Below, piece by piece: positions 29,157-36,847 of a DNA stretch of 64,000 nucleotides. This stretch comes from Sporobacter sp963675425 (GTDB lineage Bacteria > Bacillota > Clostridia > Oscillospirales > Oscillospiraceae). The translations under genes and the position numbers were made by a program. The DNA is taken from assembly GCA_963675425.1 (NCBI GenBank), contig OY776214.1:2790001-2854000 (forward strand), read 5' to 3'. Under the pieces are notes generated by a model. It worked only from the letters and a program-made list of their open reading frames with translations. It did no database searches and was not told the DNA's origin. Positions within the stretch are counted from its first letter, which is position 1, and every line of letters starts with the position of its first letter.

Positions 29157-29336
29157 ATGAATAAAGACAAACCGAATATTCCACAGGCTGTTCAAACAAA
29201 CTGCTGGGATTGCACGGTTAAGGATTGCGATTTGCCGAACAGTAAAATCATTCCTGGCAGGAAGCTATCTGAATATGCGTATAAAAGGCATCCAGAGTGC
29301 AGGTTTAGTAAACACCCGAAACTAGATGATAAATAA
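29157..29336 (+). CDS. Small Cys-containing protein, 59 residues, unknown
   Basis: An ATG at 29157 behind AGAGGAG opens a 59-codon frame with four Cys and two late His (CWDCTVKDCDLP ... RHPECRFSKH). The C/H spacing could form a small zinc-binding fold. A -10-like TATAAT lies at 29123-29128, and a strong terminator follows at 29360, so it looks like a real short transcription unit. I do not recognise the family. Confidence 0.55.
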   Translation: MNKDKPNIPQAVQTNCWDCTVKDCDLPNSKIIPGRKLSEYAYKRHPECRFSKHPKLDDK

Positions 29337-29359
29337 CCAACAACATACTGACTATTTAC

Positions 29360-29391
29360 GCCGCAGGGATTAACCCCTGCGGCTATTTTTA
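29360..29391 (+). terminator. Terminator after the 59-residue ORF
   Basis: The 9-bp stem GCCGCAGGG/CCCTGCGGC with a 6-nt loop, then TATTTTT. Confidence 0.85.
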
Positions 29392-29441
29392 CAGAAAGCC
29401 CTGACACAGATCGATTAGAGCAAAACGGAATAACGAAATGC

Positions 29442-29466
29442 CCCCGGCACCATCGAGGTGCCGGGG
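29442..29466. repeat. Intergenic hairpin
   Basis: The 10-bp perfect inverted repeat CCCCGGCACC/GGTGCCGGGG with loop ATCGA. No T run follows on either strand, so it is not a good terminator. Confidence 0.5.
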
Positions 29467-29572
29467 ATCCTCTGTTTTGCCCAGACACACTACGTAAAGG
29501 TAGAATAATTTTACACTCCAAAAACTGCGTTTAGACAGAATTAAGAAACATAATTTTCATGCTTATTATAGA

Positions 29573-29610
29573 GCAATAGGGCGTGGTGTCATAACACCAC
29601 GCCCTATTGC
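29573..29610. repeat. 17-bp perfect intergenic palindrome
   Basis: GCAATAGGGCGTGGTGT (29573-29589) pairs perfectly with 29594-29610 around the loop CATA. No T run follows it. It lies 86 bp from the tRNA-Arg 3' end in an otherwise empty stretch. Confidence 0.6.
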
Positions 29611-29695
29611 ATTAGGCTTATTCAATACGATTTATTACGCACCCGAAAATGCCGTTTACGAAAATAAATACTATGTGTTCGGATAAGCCACTGTT

Positions 29696-29772
29696 TGGTA
29701 CGCCTGGAGGGACTCGAACCCCCGGTCTCGCGGTTCGTAGCCGCGCACTCTATCCGGCTGAGCTACAGGCGC
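29696..29772 (-). tRNA. tRNA-Arg (anticodon ACG)
   Basis: The reverse complement folds as a full cloverleaf. The 7-bp acceptor stem is GCGCCTG/CAGGCGT, the D arm contains TAGCTCAGCCGGATAGAG, the anticodon stem CGCGG/CCGCG encloses CTACGAA (anticodon ACG), and the T arm is GGGGGTTCGAGTCCCTC. The CCA end is encoded (29696-29698). Confidence 0.95.
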
Positions 29773-29931
29773 ATACGGAGCATTACGTATACTAGCACAA
29801 CCCTCGGAAAAAAGCAATAGCCTTTTGCATGATTTTATTAAAATCTCAATATATTGTGGTGGGGATGGAAAACTATAGACTATGTAGCATTATAAATGAA
29901 AAATCATGCCTTATTTTATTGGAATGTGGGA

Positions 29932-29960
29932 TTGACCGGTCTTCCGGTGGATTATATAAT
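29932..29960 (+). promoter_or_regulatory. Promoter for the dCMP deaminase gene
   Basis: TTGACC (29932-29937), a 17-nt spacer and TATAAT (29955-29960). Its position excludes the upstream in-frame starts of the deaminase frame. Confidence 0.75.
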
Positions 29961-30002
29961 ATCAGCAATGCTTGTAAAAAATGTCGTCTTGGGGGTACGG
30001 AT

Positions 30003-30485
30003 ATGAAGCGGATGGATAAAGAAAACTATTACCTTGATATTGCCGAAACCGTTCTGGAACGGTCGACCTGCCTGCGGAGAAAGTACGGCGCGATCATTGT
30101 ACGTAACGACGAGATCATTTCCACAGGTTATAACGGCGCGCCGCGCGGGCGGAAAAACTGCATTGATCTGGAGTATTGTACGCGTGAGAACCTCAAGATA
30201 CCGAGCGGCGAACGGTACGAGCTGTGCCGCAGCGTCCACGCGGAAGCCAACGCGATTATATCCGCCGCCCGCCGGGACATGATCGGCGCCACGCTTTATC
30301 TCGTCGGCGTTGAGACGAGCAGCGGCGATTATATTTCCGGCGCAACACCGTGTACGATGTGCCGTCGGCAAATCATCAATTCCGGTATTACAAAGGTCGT
30401 CTGCCGCCTGCACAACGACGCGTTTTCTGTAACGAATGTACGCGACTGGGTGTTTAACGACGATTCGCTGCCGGCCATTCTGTAA
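30003..30485 (+). CDS. Deoxycytidylate (dCMP) deaminase family protein
   Basis: The 160-residue protein has the zinc-dependent cytidine/dCMP deaminase motifs: SVHAEANAI with His79 and the proton-shuttling Glu81, and TPCTMC with Cys117 and Cys120. The family makes dUMP for dTMP synthesis, though related members act in competence or on other nucleotides. ATG 30003 is chosen because a promoter ends at 29960 and the family start (DKENYYLDIAETVLERSTC) follows. A terminator comes after it, so it is a single-gene unit. Confidence 0.9.
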   Translation: MKRMDKENYYLDIAETVLERSTCLRRKYGAIIVRNDEIISTGYNGAPRGRKNCIDLEYCTRENLKIPSGERYELCRSVHAEANAIISAARRDMIGATLYLVGVETSSGDYISGATPCTMCRRQIINSGITKVVCRLHNDAFSVTNVRDWVFNDDSLPAIL

Positions 30486-30581
30486 CGCTTGATAACTCCG
30501 GCAGGTAACTGTCCTTATTGCTGCGGTTTGGAGCGCCGGCTAAACAAAACGCCGGCAGGCCGCCTTCCGGTCTTTGCCGAT

Positions 30582-30620
30582 ATGTCCGCCAGGGGATGGC
30601 TCCTCCGGCGGACATTTTTT
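30582..30620 (+). terminator. Terminator after the dCMP deaminase gene
   Basis: The 9-bp stem ATGTCCGCC/GGCGGACAT with a 16-nt loop, then TTTTT. Confidence 0.85.
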
Positions 30621-30682
30621 ATGGTATTGCATGTTCGGTACGTTTCATATATTATAAAGGCATCTGTTTAAGGGGTGGGGTT

Positions 30683-31558
30683 ATGGAAACCAGAAAAAAA
30701 CGCTTCGGCGACCGGAAGGACGGACGGCTGCTCCGATCGCTCGACCCGTTTTATAAGTTCGCGCCGTTTATTATGAAAATGAAAAACGATGCGAACAATA
30801 GCTTTGCCGACAGTATCGAGATCACAGAGGTCGAACGTTTTCTGAAAAAAAAGAGGACGGAGGGTTATCCCGGTATGGGCATGCTGCACGTGTTTTTAGC
30901 CTCATACGTGCGCGTTGTCAGCCAGAAGCCGGCGCTCAATCGGTTTATCGCCGGACAGCGGATTTATGCCAGAAACTGCATCGAGATCGTCATGATTGTT
31001 AAGAAGAAGATGTCTATTGAAGCAGGAGAGACGTCGATCAAATTAAAGCTCGACCCGCGCGATACCATATCGGATATTTACCATAAGATCAATGCCGAGG
31101 TTGATAAAATAAAAAACGGCGAGGAAACCGACACGGACGACGTGGCGAAAGCCCTGATAAAAATCCCGAGAGTCATCCTGAAATTCTGCGTTTTTATTCT
31201 TGGCATCCTTGAGTATTTCGGAAAACTGCCGCAGTCGCTTATCGATGCCAGCCCGTTTCACGGCTCACTGATTGTTACAGACCTTGGTTCAATTGGTATC
31301 CCGCCGGTCTATCATCATTTATACAACTTCGGCAACATACCGCTTTTCCTGGCTTTCGGAGCGAAGCGGCGGGTGTTTGAGCTCCAGTCCGACGGATCGG
31401 TTGCGGAAAAGAAATATGTGGACTACACGTTGGTTTTGGATGAACGCATCAGTGACGGGTTTTATTTCGCTCAGGTGTTCAAGTACTTAAAGAGCTATAT
31501 CCGGCATCCGCAGCAGCTGGATGTGCCGCCCGAAGCCGTTGTGGAGGACGTCGATTAG
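30683..31558 (+). CDS. 2-oxoacid dehydrogenase acyltransferase-like (CAT-fold) protein, likely inactive
   Basis: The 291-residue protein matches the catalytic-domain fold of E2 acyltransferases and chloramphenicol acetyltransferase: an N-terminal VFLASYVRVVSQKPALNRF segment, GSLIVTDLGSIGIPPVYHHLYNFG, and a C-terminal YTLVLDERISDGFYFAQVF. In active enzymes the last motif is DHRxxDG; here the catalytic His is Glu (DERISDG). There is no lipoyl or peripheral-subunit-binding domain and no E1/E3 gene nearby. It is probably a non-canonical or non-catalytic member. ATG 30683 follows AAGGGGTGGGG. Confidence 0.75.
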   Translation: METRKKRFGDRKDGRLLRSLDPFYKFAPFIMKMKNDANNSFADSIEITEVERFLKKKRTEGYPGMGMLHVFLASYVRVVSQKPALNRFIAGQRIYARNCIEIVMIVKKKMSIEAGETSIKLKLDPRDTISDIYHKINAEVDKIKNGEETDTDDVAKALIKIPRVILKFCVFILGILEYFGKLPQSLIDASPFHGSLIVTDLGSIGIPPVYHHLYNFGNIPLFLAFGAKRRVFELQSDGSVAEKKYVDYTLVLDERISDGFYFAQVFKYLKSYIRHPQQLDVPPEAVVEDVD

Positions 31559-31570
31559 TTTAAACCCGCA

Positions 31571-31676
31571 CGCCGCCCAATAAAGGATCAGGGCCCAAGG
31601 CCCTATGACTCGCCCGGACGATAATGCGATAGAACTCGTTGATATACCTGTAGGGGCGATTCACGAATCGCCCGCC
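31571..31676. repeat. REP-like intergenic repeats
   Basis: Two palindromic units. The first (31571-31609, around CAGGGCC-CAA-GGCCCTATGAC) is matched at 48150-48190 (CAGGGGC-TAT-GCCCCTATGAC), with the stem kept by paired changes. The second (31651-31676, TAGGGGCGATTCACGAATCGCCC) resembles 40101-40142. Confidence 0.6.
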
Positions 31677-31706
31677 CGTTTAATTTGAGGATTGTTCCCA
31701 ATAAAA

Positions 31707-31739
31707 AAAGGGGCTGAGTTTTCTGAACTCAGCCCCTTT
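31707..31739. terminator. Bidirectional terminator between convergent genes
   Basis: A 14-bp stem (31707-31720 with 31726-31739) with A-rich and T-rich ends serves both the acyltransferase-like gene and the alcohol dehydrogenase. Confidence 0.9.
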
Positions 31740-31762
31740 GTATGTACATTTGTATGTACAGT

Positions 31763-32917
31763 CTACTGATAGCTGTCGTAGATGTCCTCAAGCAGCTTGC
31801 GTGCCACGTCTTCCGTTATTTTAACCGGGCAGAAGGAGGACAGATGGTTACTCACGACGTCGGGAACGAAACTCACGACCTCCTCGCGGGAATACCCCAT
31901 GGCCTTTAATGATTTCAGCTCAACGGCGCGCATCAGCTCGCGGATTTTGTCGGCGACAAGCTCGCCGAGCTCCTTGCCGGATTCTCCGCCGGTGAGTTCA
32001 GCGCCCATGGCGGCGGCGATTACACGCATTTTTTCCGGCATGACGGGTGCGACAAGCGCCATCGTCGACGGGAGGGCTACGGCGCAGTTATAGCCGTGCG
32101 GCGTGTGGAAATGGCAGGAAAACGCGTCGGCAGCGGCGTGGCCGACATGCGTAATGGGGTCGTTAAACGCCAAACCGGCAAAGTTGGCCGCCAGCATCAT
32201 CTCGCTGCGTGCGTCAATATTGTCCGGCTCATTATAGGCCGTCGCGAGATTTTTAGCGATTTTTTTAATGGCGGCCTCGCCGACCAGGTCGCTGTGGGGA
32301 TTCCAGTTGAGGCTTGTGATAGCCTCCATTGCGTGCGACAGGGCGTCAAGTCCGGTGGAAGCTGTCTGTCCCTTGGGGAGCGTCAAGGTGAGCTCCGGGT
32401 CGACGATGGCGTAGTTGATATTGACGAATACGCTCCATTTAGCATTTTCGTCCGGGCGTGAAATGACAGCGACGGATGTGACTTCGCTGCCGGTGCCGGC
32501 CGTTGTCGGTACGAGGATGACCGGCGTTTTGGTGTCGACAAAAATGGGGTTTGCAAGGATATAATCCGCCGCTTTTCCCGGTTCGGTGAGGAGAACGGAA
32601 ATCGCTTTTGCTGTGTCCATGCTGCCGCCGCCGCCGATGCCGACGATGCAGTCGACATTTTCGGCTTTGGCGATGTCTGCGCCCGCGTCGACGATGCTGG
32701 CCGGCGGGTCGGGAATAACGCCGTTGTAAGATGCGTAGCCGACGCCCGCGGCCTTTAAGCTCTCAAAAGCCTTTTCCGCGATCCCGGCCTTTTCGACGCC
32801 CGCGTCGAAAACACACAGCGCTTTCGTCCCGCCGAGCTCCTTGACCTTGTCGCCGAGTATGTTGATGGCGCCGCACCCGAAAATAACGGTGGACGGCTGC
32901 GAATACTGCCGATACAT
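31763..32917 (-). CDS. Iron-containing alcohol dehydrogenase
   Basis: A 384-residue group III dehydrogenase acting on alcohols or aldehydes with NAD(P)H. The nucleotide motif VGIGGGGSMDTAK lies near residues 92-104, followed by PTTAGTGSEVT. The metal-site residues lie in GLDALSHAMEA and ITHVGHAAADAFSCHFHTPHG. ATG 32917 follows AAGGAGG at good spacing. It has its own promoter and is probably a fermentative enzyme; substrate specificity is not readable. Confidence 0.92.
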   Translation of the reverse strand: MYRQYSQPSTVIFGCGAINILGDKVKELGGTKALCVFDAGVEKAGIAEKAFESLKAAGVGYASYNGVIPDPPASIVDAGADIAKAENVDCIVGIGGGGSMDTAKAISVLLTEPGKAADYILANPIFVDTKTPVILVPTTAGTGSEVTSVAVISRPDENAKWSVFVNINYAIVDPELTLTLPKGQTASTGLDALSHAMEAITSLNWNPHSDLVGEAAIKKIAKNLATAYNEPDNIDARSEMMLAANFAGLAFNDPITHVGHAAADAFSCHFHTPHGYNCAVALPSTMALVAPVMPEKMRVIAAAMGAELTGGESGKELGELVADKIRELMRAVELKSLKAMGYSREEVVSFVPDVVSNHLSSFCPVKITEDVARKLLEDIYDSYQ

Positions 32918-32960
32918 GATAGGCCTCCTTAAAATGTTGAATTCATGACAGATATTGATA

Positions 32961-32989
32961 ATTATAGAACAATCGACGGATGATGACAA
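32961..32989 (-). promoter_or_regulatory. Promoter of the alcohol dehydrogenase gene
   Basis: Minus strand: TTGTCA (32984-32989), a 17-nt spacer and TATAAT (32961-32966). Confidence 0.75.
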
Positions 32990-33039
32990 TAGGAAAAGAG
33001 CCGCTCAACCCGCTTTTATGACTTTTTTTGTTAAACGGC

Positions 33040-33067
33040 TTGACAACATGAAATTTACCGTTATAAT
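33040..33067 (+). promoter_or_regulatory. Promoter of the T-box/TrpB2 unit
   Basis: TTGACA (33040-33045), a 16-nt spacer and TATAAT (33062-33067), just upstream of the T-box leader. Confidence 0.85.
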
Positions 33068-33097
33068 CAGAATATACTAGCATAAAAAGCACAAACT

Positions 33098-33372
33098 GTT
33101 GATCGGGAGTAAGTAACGATTAGGCAGTCCGGCATAGAGAGCCGCTGACGGTGGAAACGCGGCGCGGACCCATTCGCGAATGGACCTGAGAGGGCAAACT
33201 GAAAACGGCTTTAAAAGTCGGCGAGTAGGGGAGACGGAGAAGGCGCTTCGTTAAAAAACGCCGGCACATATCAGTGTGCGCTGAGTGGGCGCTTTCAGCG
33301 CCAAGCCGGGTGGTACCGCAGGAGTTATTGCTCTTGTCCCTGCATTATAGCAGAGACAGGGGCTTTTTTATT
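33098..33372 (+). promoter_or_regulatory. T-box leader, tRNA-Trp responsive (specifier UGG)
   Basis: The leader shows the hallmark T-box sequence GGGTGGTACCGCA at 33308-33320 and a stem I that begins with an AGTAA-type bulge. The specifier region reads GAA-TGG-ACCTGAGAG, giving codon UGG at 33181-33183 followed by a purine. A terminator stem, GTCCCTG/CAGGGGC with a long T run, ends at about 33371. Uncharged tRNA-Trp should stabilise the antiterminator and turn on the TrpB2 gene when tryptophan is short. Confidence 0.93.
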
Positions 33373-33521
33373 TGCCTCCGACGGCCTGCCGTCGGCTGAA
33401 CTTCGCCTGACTCAATCGCCGTACACAAAGTACGGTTCAATCATCAGTCTTGTTCAGCAAACGGCATTTCCGCCGGATAATCGGCGTCCTACTGTCTCAC
33501 AATACAGAAAGGAGCATAAAC

Positions 33522-34910
33522 ATGTCTAAAAACAACATTCCTTACAAAATCGTCCTGAGTGAAAATGAGATCCCAACCGCGTGGTACAATGTCCGCGCCG
33601 ATATGAAAACCGATCACCGCCCGATGCTCCATCCGGGTACGCTGCAGCCGGTGGTGGAGGCTGACCTGAATCCCGTGTTTTGTGATGAGCTTGTTAAGCA
33701 GGAGCTCAACGACAAAGACCGGTATATCGAAATACCTGAGGAAATCCGTAATTATTACAAGATGTATCGCCCCGCGCCCCTGATGCGGGCTTATCAGCTT
33801 GAAAAAGAACTCGATACACCCGCGCACATCTATTACAAATTTGAGGGCGGCAATACCTCCGGCAGCCACAAGCTCAATTCGTCCCTTGCGCAGGCGTATT
33901 ACGCCAAGCAGCAGGGCCTCAAAGGCGTGACGACCGAGACGGGCGCCGGCCAGTGGGGAACGGCCCTGTCGATGGCCTGCAGCTTTATGGGACTTGACTG
34001 CAAGGTCTACATGGTCAAGGTCTCCTATGAGCAAAAGCCTTACCGTAAAGCCGTCATGGAGACGTACGGCGCGTCTATTATCGCCTCGCCGTCCGATACG
34101 ACGAACGTCGGACGCAAAATGCTTGAAGCTAATCCGGGCAGCACCGGCAGCCTGGGAACCGCTATTTCCGAGGCGGTGGAGGTCGCTGTGTCGTCCGAGG
34201 GTTACCGCTATGTGCTCGGCAGCGTTCTCAATCAGGTGCTGCTGCATCAGTCCGTCATCGGCCAGGAAAGCAAGCTCGCCATGGAAAAAATCGACGAGTA
34301 TCCCGACCTCGTCATTGGCTGCGCCGGTGGCGGGTCAAATCTCGGCGGTTTGATGTCGGCGTTTATGGAGGATAGGCTGACGGGCAAGACCAGCCCTTAC
34401 TTCATTGCCGTTGAGCCGGCGTCCTGCCCGACCATGACACGCGGTAAATTCGCTTACGATTTCTGCGACACCGGTATGGTGACGCCGCTGGCCAAGATGT
34501 ATACGCTCGGCTCGGCGTTTATTCCGTCGCCGGATCACGCCGGCGGTCTGCGCTACCACGGCATGAGCCCGATCCTCTCCCAGTTGTATCACGACGGGTT
34601 CCTCGACGAGGCGCGCACTGTCAAGCAGACGGACGTATTTAAGGCGGCGGTTCTGTTTGCTAAAACGGAGGGCCTGCTGCCCGCGCCGGAATCGGCGCAC
34701 GCCATCCGTGTGGCCATTGACGAGGCTATCAAGTGCAGGGAAACAGGCGAAGCCAAGACGATCCTCTTCGGCCTGTCCGGCACCGGCTATTTCGATATGA
34801 CGGCCTATATGGCTTATAGCGCCGGCAAGATGACGGATTATATTCCCACGGACGAAGACCTTCAGCGCGGGTTTAATACAATCCCCAAGCTTCCGGGCAT
34901 TCAGGAATAA
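33522..34910 (+). CDS. trpB2: TrpB2-type tryptophan synthase beta-like protein
   Basis: This PLP enzyme condenses indole with serine (or phosphoserine in some relatives) to make tryptophan. The PLP Lys is K117 in GGNTSGSHKLNSS; ETGAGQWGTAL, CAGGGSNLGG and the C-terminal FGLSGTGYFDM match the TrpB2 family, which is longer than TrpB1 (462 aa here). ATG 33522 follows GAAAGGAG. No trpA or other trp gene lies nearby, but a UGG T-box precedes it, so it is probably an indole-salvage or stand-alone enzyme under tryptophan control. Confidence 0.93.
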   Translation: MSKNNIPYKIVLSENEIPTAWYNVRADMKTDHRPMLHPGTLQPVVEADLNPVFCDELVKQELNDKDRYIEIPEEIRNYYKMYRPAPLMRAYQLEKELDTPAHIYYKFEGGNTSGSHKLNSSLAQAYYAKQQGLKGVTTETGAGQWGTALSMACSFMGLDCKVYMVKVSYEQKPYRKAVMETYGASIIASPSDTTNVGRKMLEANPGSTGSLGTAISEAVEVAVSSEGYRYVLGSVLNQVLLHQSVIGQESKLAMEKIDEYPDLVIGCAGGGSNLGGLMSAFMEDRLTGKTSPYFIAVEPASCPTMTRGKFAYDFCDTGMVTPLAKMYTLGSAFIPSPDHAGGLRYHGMSPILSQLYHDGFLDEARTVKQTDVFKAAVLFAKTEGLLPAPESAHAIRVAIDEAIKCRETGEAKTILFGLSGTGYFDMTAYMAYSAGKMTDYIPTDEDLQRGFNTIPKLPGIQE

Positions 34911-34918
34911 GCAGATAC

Positions 34919-34961
34919 CAAAATCGGCTCCTTCGCCTTCAGGTGCGGGAGCCGGTTTTAT
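34919..34961 (+). terminator. Terminator after TrpB2
   Basis: The stem AAATCGGCTCC/GGGAGCCGGTTT with G-U pairs is followed by TTTTA. Confidence 0.7.
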
Positions 34962-35008
34962 TGCTAATACTTGTCTGCTCTAATGTTGTAACGACTGCCG
35001 TGTCACCG

Positions 35009-35070
35009 CAATAAAAAGGCTCCTTTGGCAAAGGAGCTGTCTGCTTTGCCTGAGGATTGTCGTTTTTCTA
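35009..35070. repeat. REP-like GGCTCC hairpin repeat
   Basis: AAAAAGGCTCCTTTGGCAAA with the matching AAAGGAGC arm, followed by TGTCTGC...CTGAGGATTGTCG, has the layout of a short palindromic repeat I recall from many gut Clostridia. The same palindrome idea appears at 40220-40245 (CCTCCCTTTGACAGGGGGGGAGG). The rest of the 34911-35225 gap is the preceding terminator and the rpsF promoter and leader. Confidence 0.5.
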
Positions 35071-35118
35071 TGGGTATCGGAATCAACATCCGAGGTTTAC
35101 AAAATTATCATCTTTCGT

Positions 35119-35146
35119 TTGACATTCGCCCAATTTCATGTATAAT
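35119..35146 (+). promoter_or_regulatory. Promoter of rpsF-ssb-rpsR and leader
   Basis: TTGACA (35119-35124), a 16-nt spacer and TATAAT (35141-35146). The leader to 35220 contains a GC hairpin (CCCGG...TCGGGGG, about 35187-35203), in the position where S6:S18 autoregulatory leaders occur, but I cannot confirm that structure. Confidence 0.8.
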
Positions 35147-35225
35147 ATTTTGAGCCTGCTTAAATGCGGGCTAAAACCCTTGCTCCCGGCACAGATCGGG
35201 GGCCAATGTCCAAAAGGAGGTGCAA

Positions 35226-35525
35226 ATGATGGCAAAAACAACTGAGAACTATGAGCTCATGTACATCATTGACCTTGACAAGGGAGAAGAAGAGATCTCT
35301 GCGCTGGTGGAGAAATTCAAAGCCCTTATCGAGGCCAACGGTACGCTGGGTGAACAGGAAGAGATCGGGAAGCGCAAGCTGGCGTACCTGATCAACGATA
35401 AGTCGGACGGTTACTACGTCCTCACACGGTTCCAGTCCGCGCCGGAATTCCCGGCCGAGCTTGACCGCATATTGAAGATCACAGACGGGATCATGCGTTC
35501 GCTGATCACCGTCGTCGGGCAATAG
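35226..35525 (+). CDS. rpsF: 30S ribosomal protein bS6
   Basis: bS6 sits on the 30S platform as a heterodimer with bS18. The protein (about 99 aa) carries NYELMYIIDLD, GKRKLAYLINDKSDGYYVL and the late RSLITV typical of bS6. AAAGGAGG ends at 35220, so ATG 35226 or 35229 is the start; the GTG at 35220 overlaps that site and is excluded. ssb follows after 10 nt and rpsR after that, the standard operon. Confidence 0.95.
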   Translation: MMAKTTENYELMYIIDLDKGEEEISALVEKFKALIEANGTLGEQEEIGKRKLAYLINDKSDGYYVLTRFQSAPEFPAELDRILKITDGIMRSLITVVGQ

Positions 35526-35535
35526 GAGGAACGTC

Positions 35536-35979
35536 ATGAATCAAGTCGTTCTGATGGGCAGATTAACCCGCGATCCTGAGCTCCGGCATACGCAGACCGG
35601 CACGCCCGTAACAACGTTTTCACTGGCAGTCGACAGGGGCTTCACCCCTAAGGACGGCGGTGAAAGGCAGACCGATTTTATCGATATCGTGACATGGCGC
35701 AATACGGCGGAGTTCGTATCCAAATATTTTGTAAAAGGGCAGATGGCCGCTGTTACAGGCCGGCTGCAGCTCCGCGACTGGACAGACAAAGACGGCAACA
35801 AGCGCCGTTCGGCTGAGGTCGTGGCGGATAATGTCTATTTTACCGAAAGCAAAAAAAGCAGGGAAAGCGGCACGTCATACACCCGTTCCGTCAAAGACGA
35901 CTCGGGGAGCGATTATTCACCGGTCCCCGGTTCCGGTTTTTCGGAACTGGAAGAGGATGACGGCGACTTGCCGTTCTAA
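35536..35979 (+). CDS. ssb: Single-stranded DNA-binding protein
   Basis: SSB coats single-stranded DNA in replication and repair. The OB fold begins MNQVVLMGRLTRDPELRHTQ and includes the DIVTWRNTAEFVSKYFVKGQ segment. A disordered linker leads to the acidic tip ending DGDLPF, which recruits partner proteins. The 147 residues are typical. It lies between rpsF and rpsR as in most Firmicutes. Confidence 0.97.
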   Translation: MNQVVLMGRLTRDPELRHTQTGTPVTTFSLAVDRGFTPKDGGERQTDFIDIVTWRNTAEFVSKYFVKGQMAAVTGRLQLRDWTDKDGNKRRSAEVVADNVYFTESKKSRESGTSYTRSVKDDSGSDYSPVPGSGFSELEEDDGDLPF

Positions 35980-36033
35980 ATTCCCGGGCGCCTGCACTAT
36001 GCAGTTAACTGAACATTAGAGGAGGTAATAACC

Positions 36034-36273
36034 TTGGCAAATGATAGAGACAATCGTCGCGGACGCAAGCGCAGGAAGGTATGCCAGTTCTGCGTTGATA
36101 AATGCCAAAGCATCGATTATAAAGACACGTCGCGGCTGCGCCGCTTTATGTCCGACCGCAGCAAAATCCTGCCCCGTCGGACGACCGGCACCTGCGCGCG
36201 TCACCAGCGCCAACTGATGGTCGCCATTAAAAGAGCGCGTCAGATCGCACTGCTGCCGTACGTAACAGACTAA
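36034..36273 (+). CDS. rpsR: 30S ribosomal protein bS18, zinc-binding (C+) form
   Basis: bS18 pairs with bS6 in the 30S platform. The 79 residues include KVCQFCVDKC and GTCARHQRQL, giving the Cys set of the zinc-binding form, and YKDTSRLRRFMSDRSKILPRR. The start is TTG 36034, 7-8 nt after AGAGGAGG. A strong terminator follows. Confidence 0.96.
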   Translation: MANDRDNRRGRKRRKVCQFCVDKCQSIDYKDTSRLRRFMSDRSKILPRRTTGTCARHQRQLMVAIKRARQIALLPYVTD

Positions 36274-36301
36274 GCTCTGAGCAACCAATATAATAACTTG
36301 G

Positions 36302-36336
36302 ATCAGGCGGGCTTGTAGAGCCCGCCTGATTTTTTT
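36302..36336 (+). terminator. Terminator of the rpsF operon
   Basis: A 12-bp perfect stem ATCAGGCGGGCT/AGCCCGCCTGAT, 5-nt loop, then a T run. Confidence 0.95.
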
Positions 36337-36407
36337 GTGCGGACAGGAACAAAAGTATCGCTTTCAGCGTCTACAAAATGATACATTCAGTCACAAGGAG
36401 GAGCATT

Positions 36408-36743
36408 ATGAAAAAACAGCTCGCGATTGGATTATGCCTGATCCTCTGTCTGGCCCTTATAACCGGCTGCTCCGGCAAAAACTCGGGGAATAACGTTACG
36501 TTTACAGCAATTATTGAAGGTGTCGGCGAAGACTCTATACTCGTCACAACGACCGGTGACGCGGACTTTGATAAAGCCAGCGTTAAATTTACCGATGACC
36601 TGAAGCTTGATTTCGAGCTTGTGACCGGCCAGACGGTGAAGATCACGATCAAACCTGAGATTGCGGAATCGTACCCCGTACAGGTTACGGCTGTTGCGAT
36701 CGAGCTGGTTAGCCAACCCCAGCCCGAGCCTGCCGAACAATAA
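36408..36743 (+). CDS. Small lipoprotein, unknown function
   Basis: The 111-residue protein has a lipoprotein signal with lipobox LITGC (Cys at about 21). The rest is a small beta-rich domain (VTFTAIIEGVGEDSILVTTT ... GQTVKITI) resembling DUF3221/YobA-like OB-type domains of Firmicutes. It is probably anchored on the outer face of the membrane. ATG 36408 follows AAGGAGG; the frame is open back to 36378 but that start has no ribosome site. Nothing nearby suggests its partner. Confidence 0.75.
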   Translation: MKKQLAIGLCLILCLALITGCSGKNSGNNVTFTAIIEGVGEDSILVTTTGDADFDKASVKFTDDLKLDFELVTGQTVKITIKPEIAESYPVQVTAVAIELVSQPQPEPAEQ

Positions 36744-36847
36744 GGCCGTCATACTGCTTTGCTATAAAATCAGATAACGGAAAAAAACAAAAACGTCCGC
36801 CTTTCGGCGGGCGTTTTCGGTAGTCGGCCGGGCGGCGCGGCGCTCGA

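Noticed and set aside
35150..35220. S6:S18-binding autoregulatory leader before rpsF
   Set aside because: A hairpin is present in the right place, but the CCG bulge structure could not be confirmed by eye, so it is only noted with the promoter.
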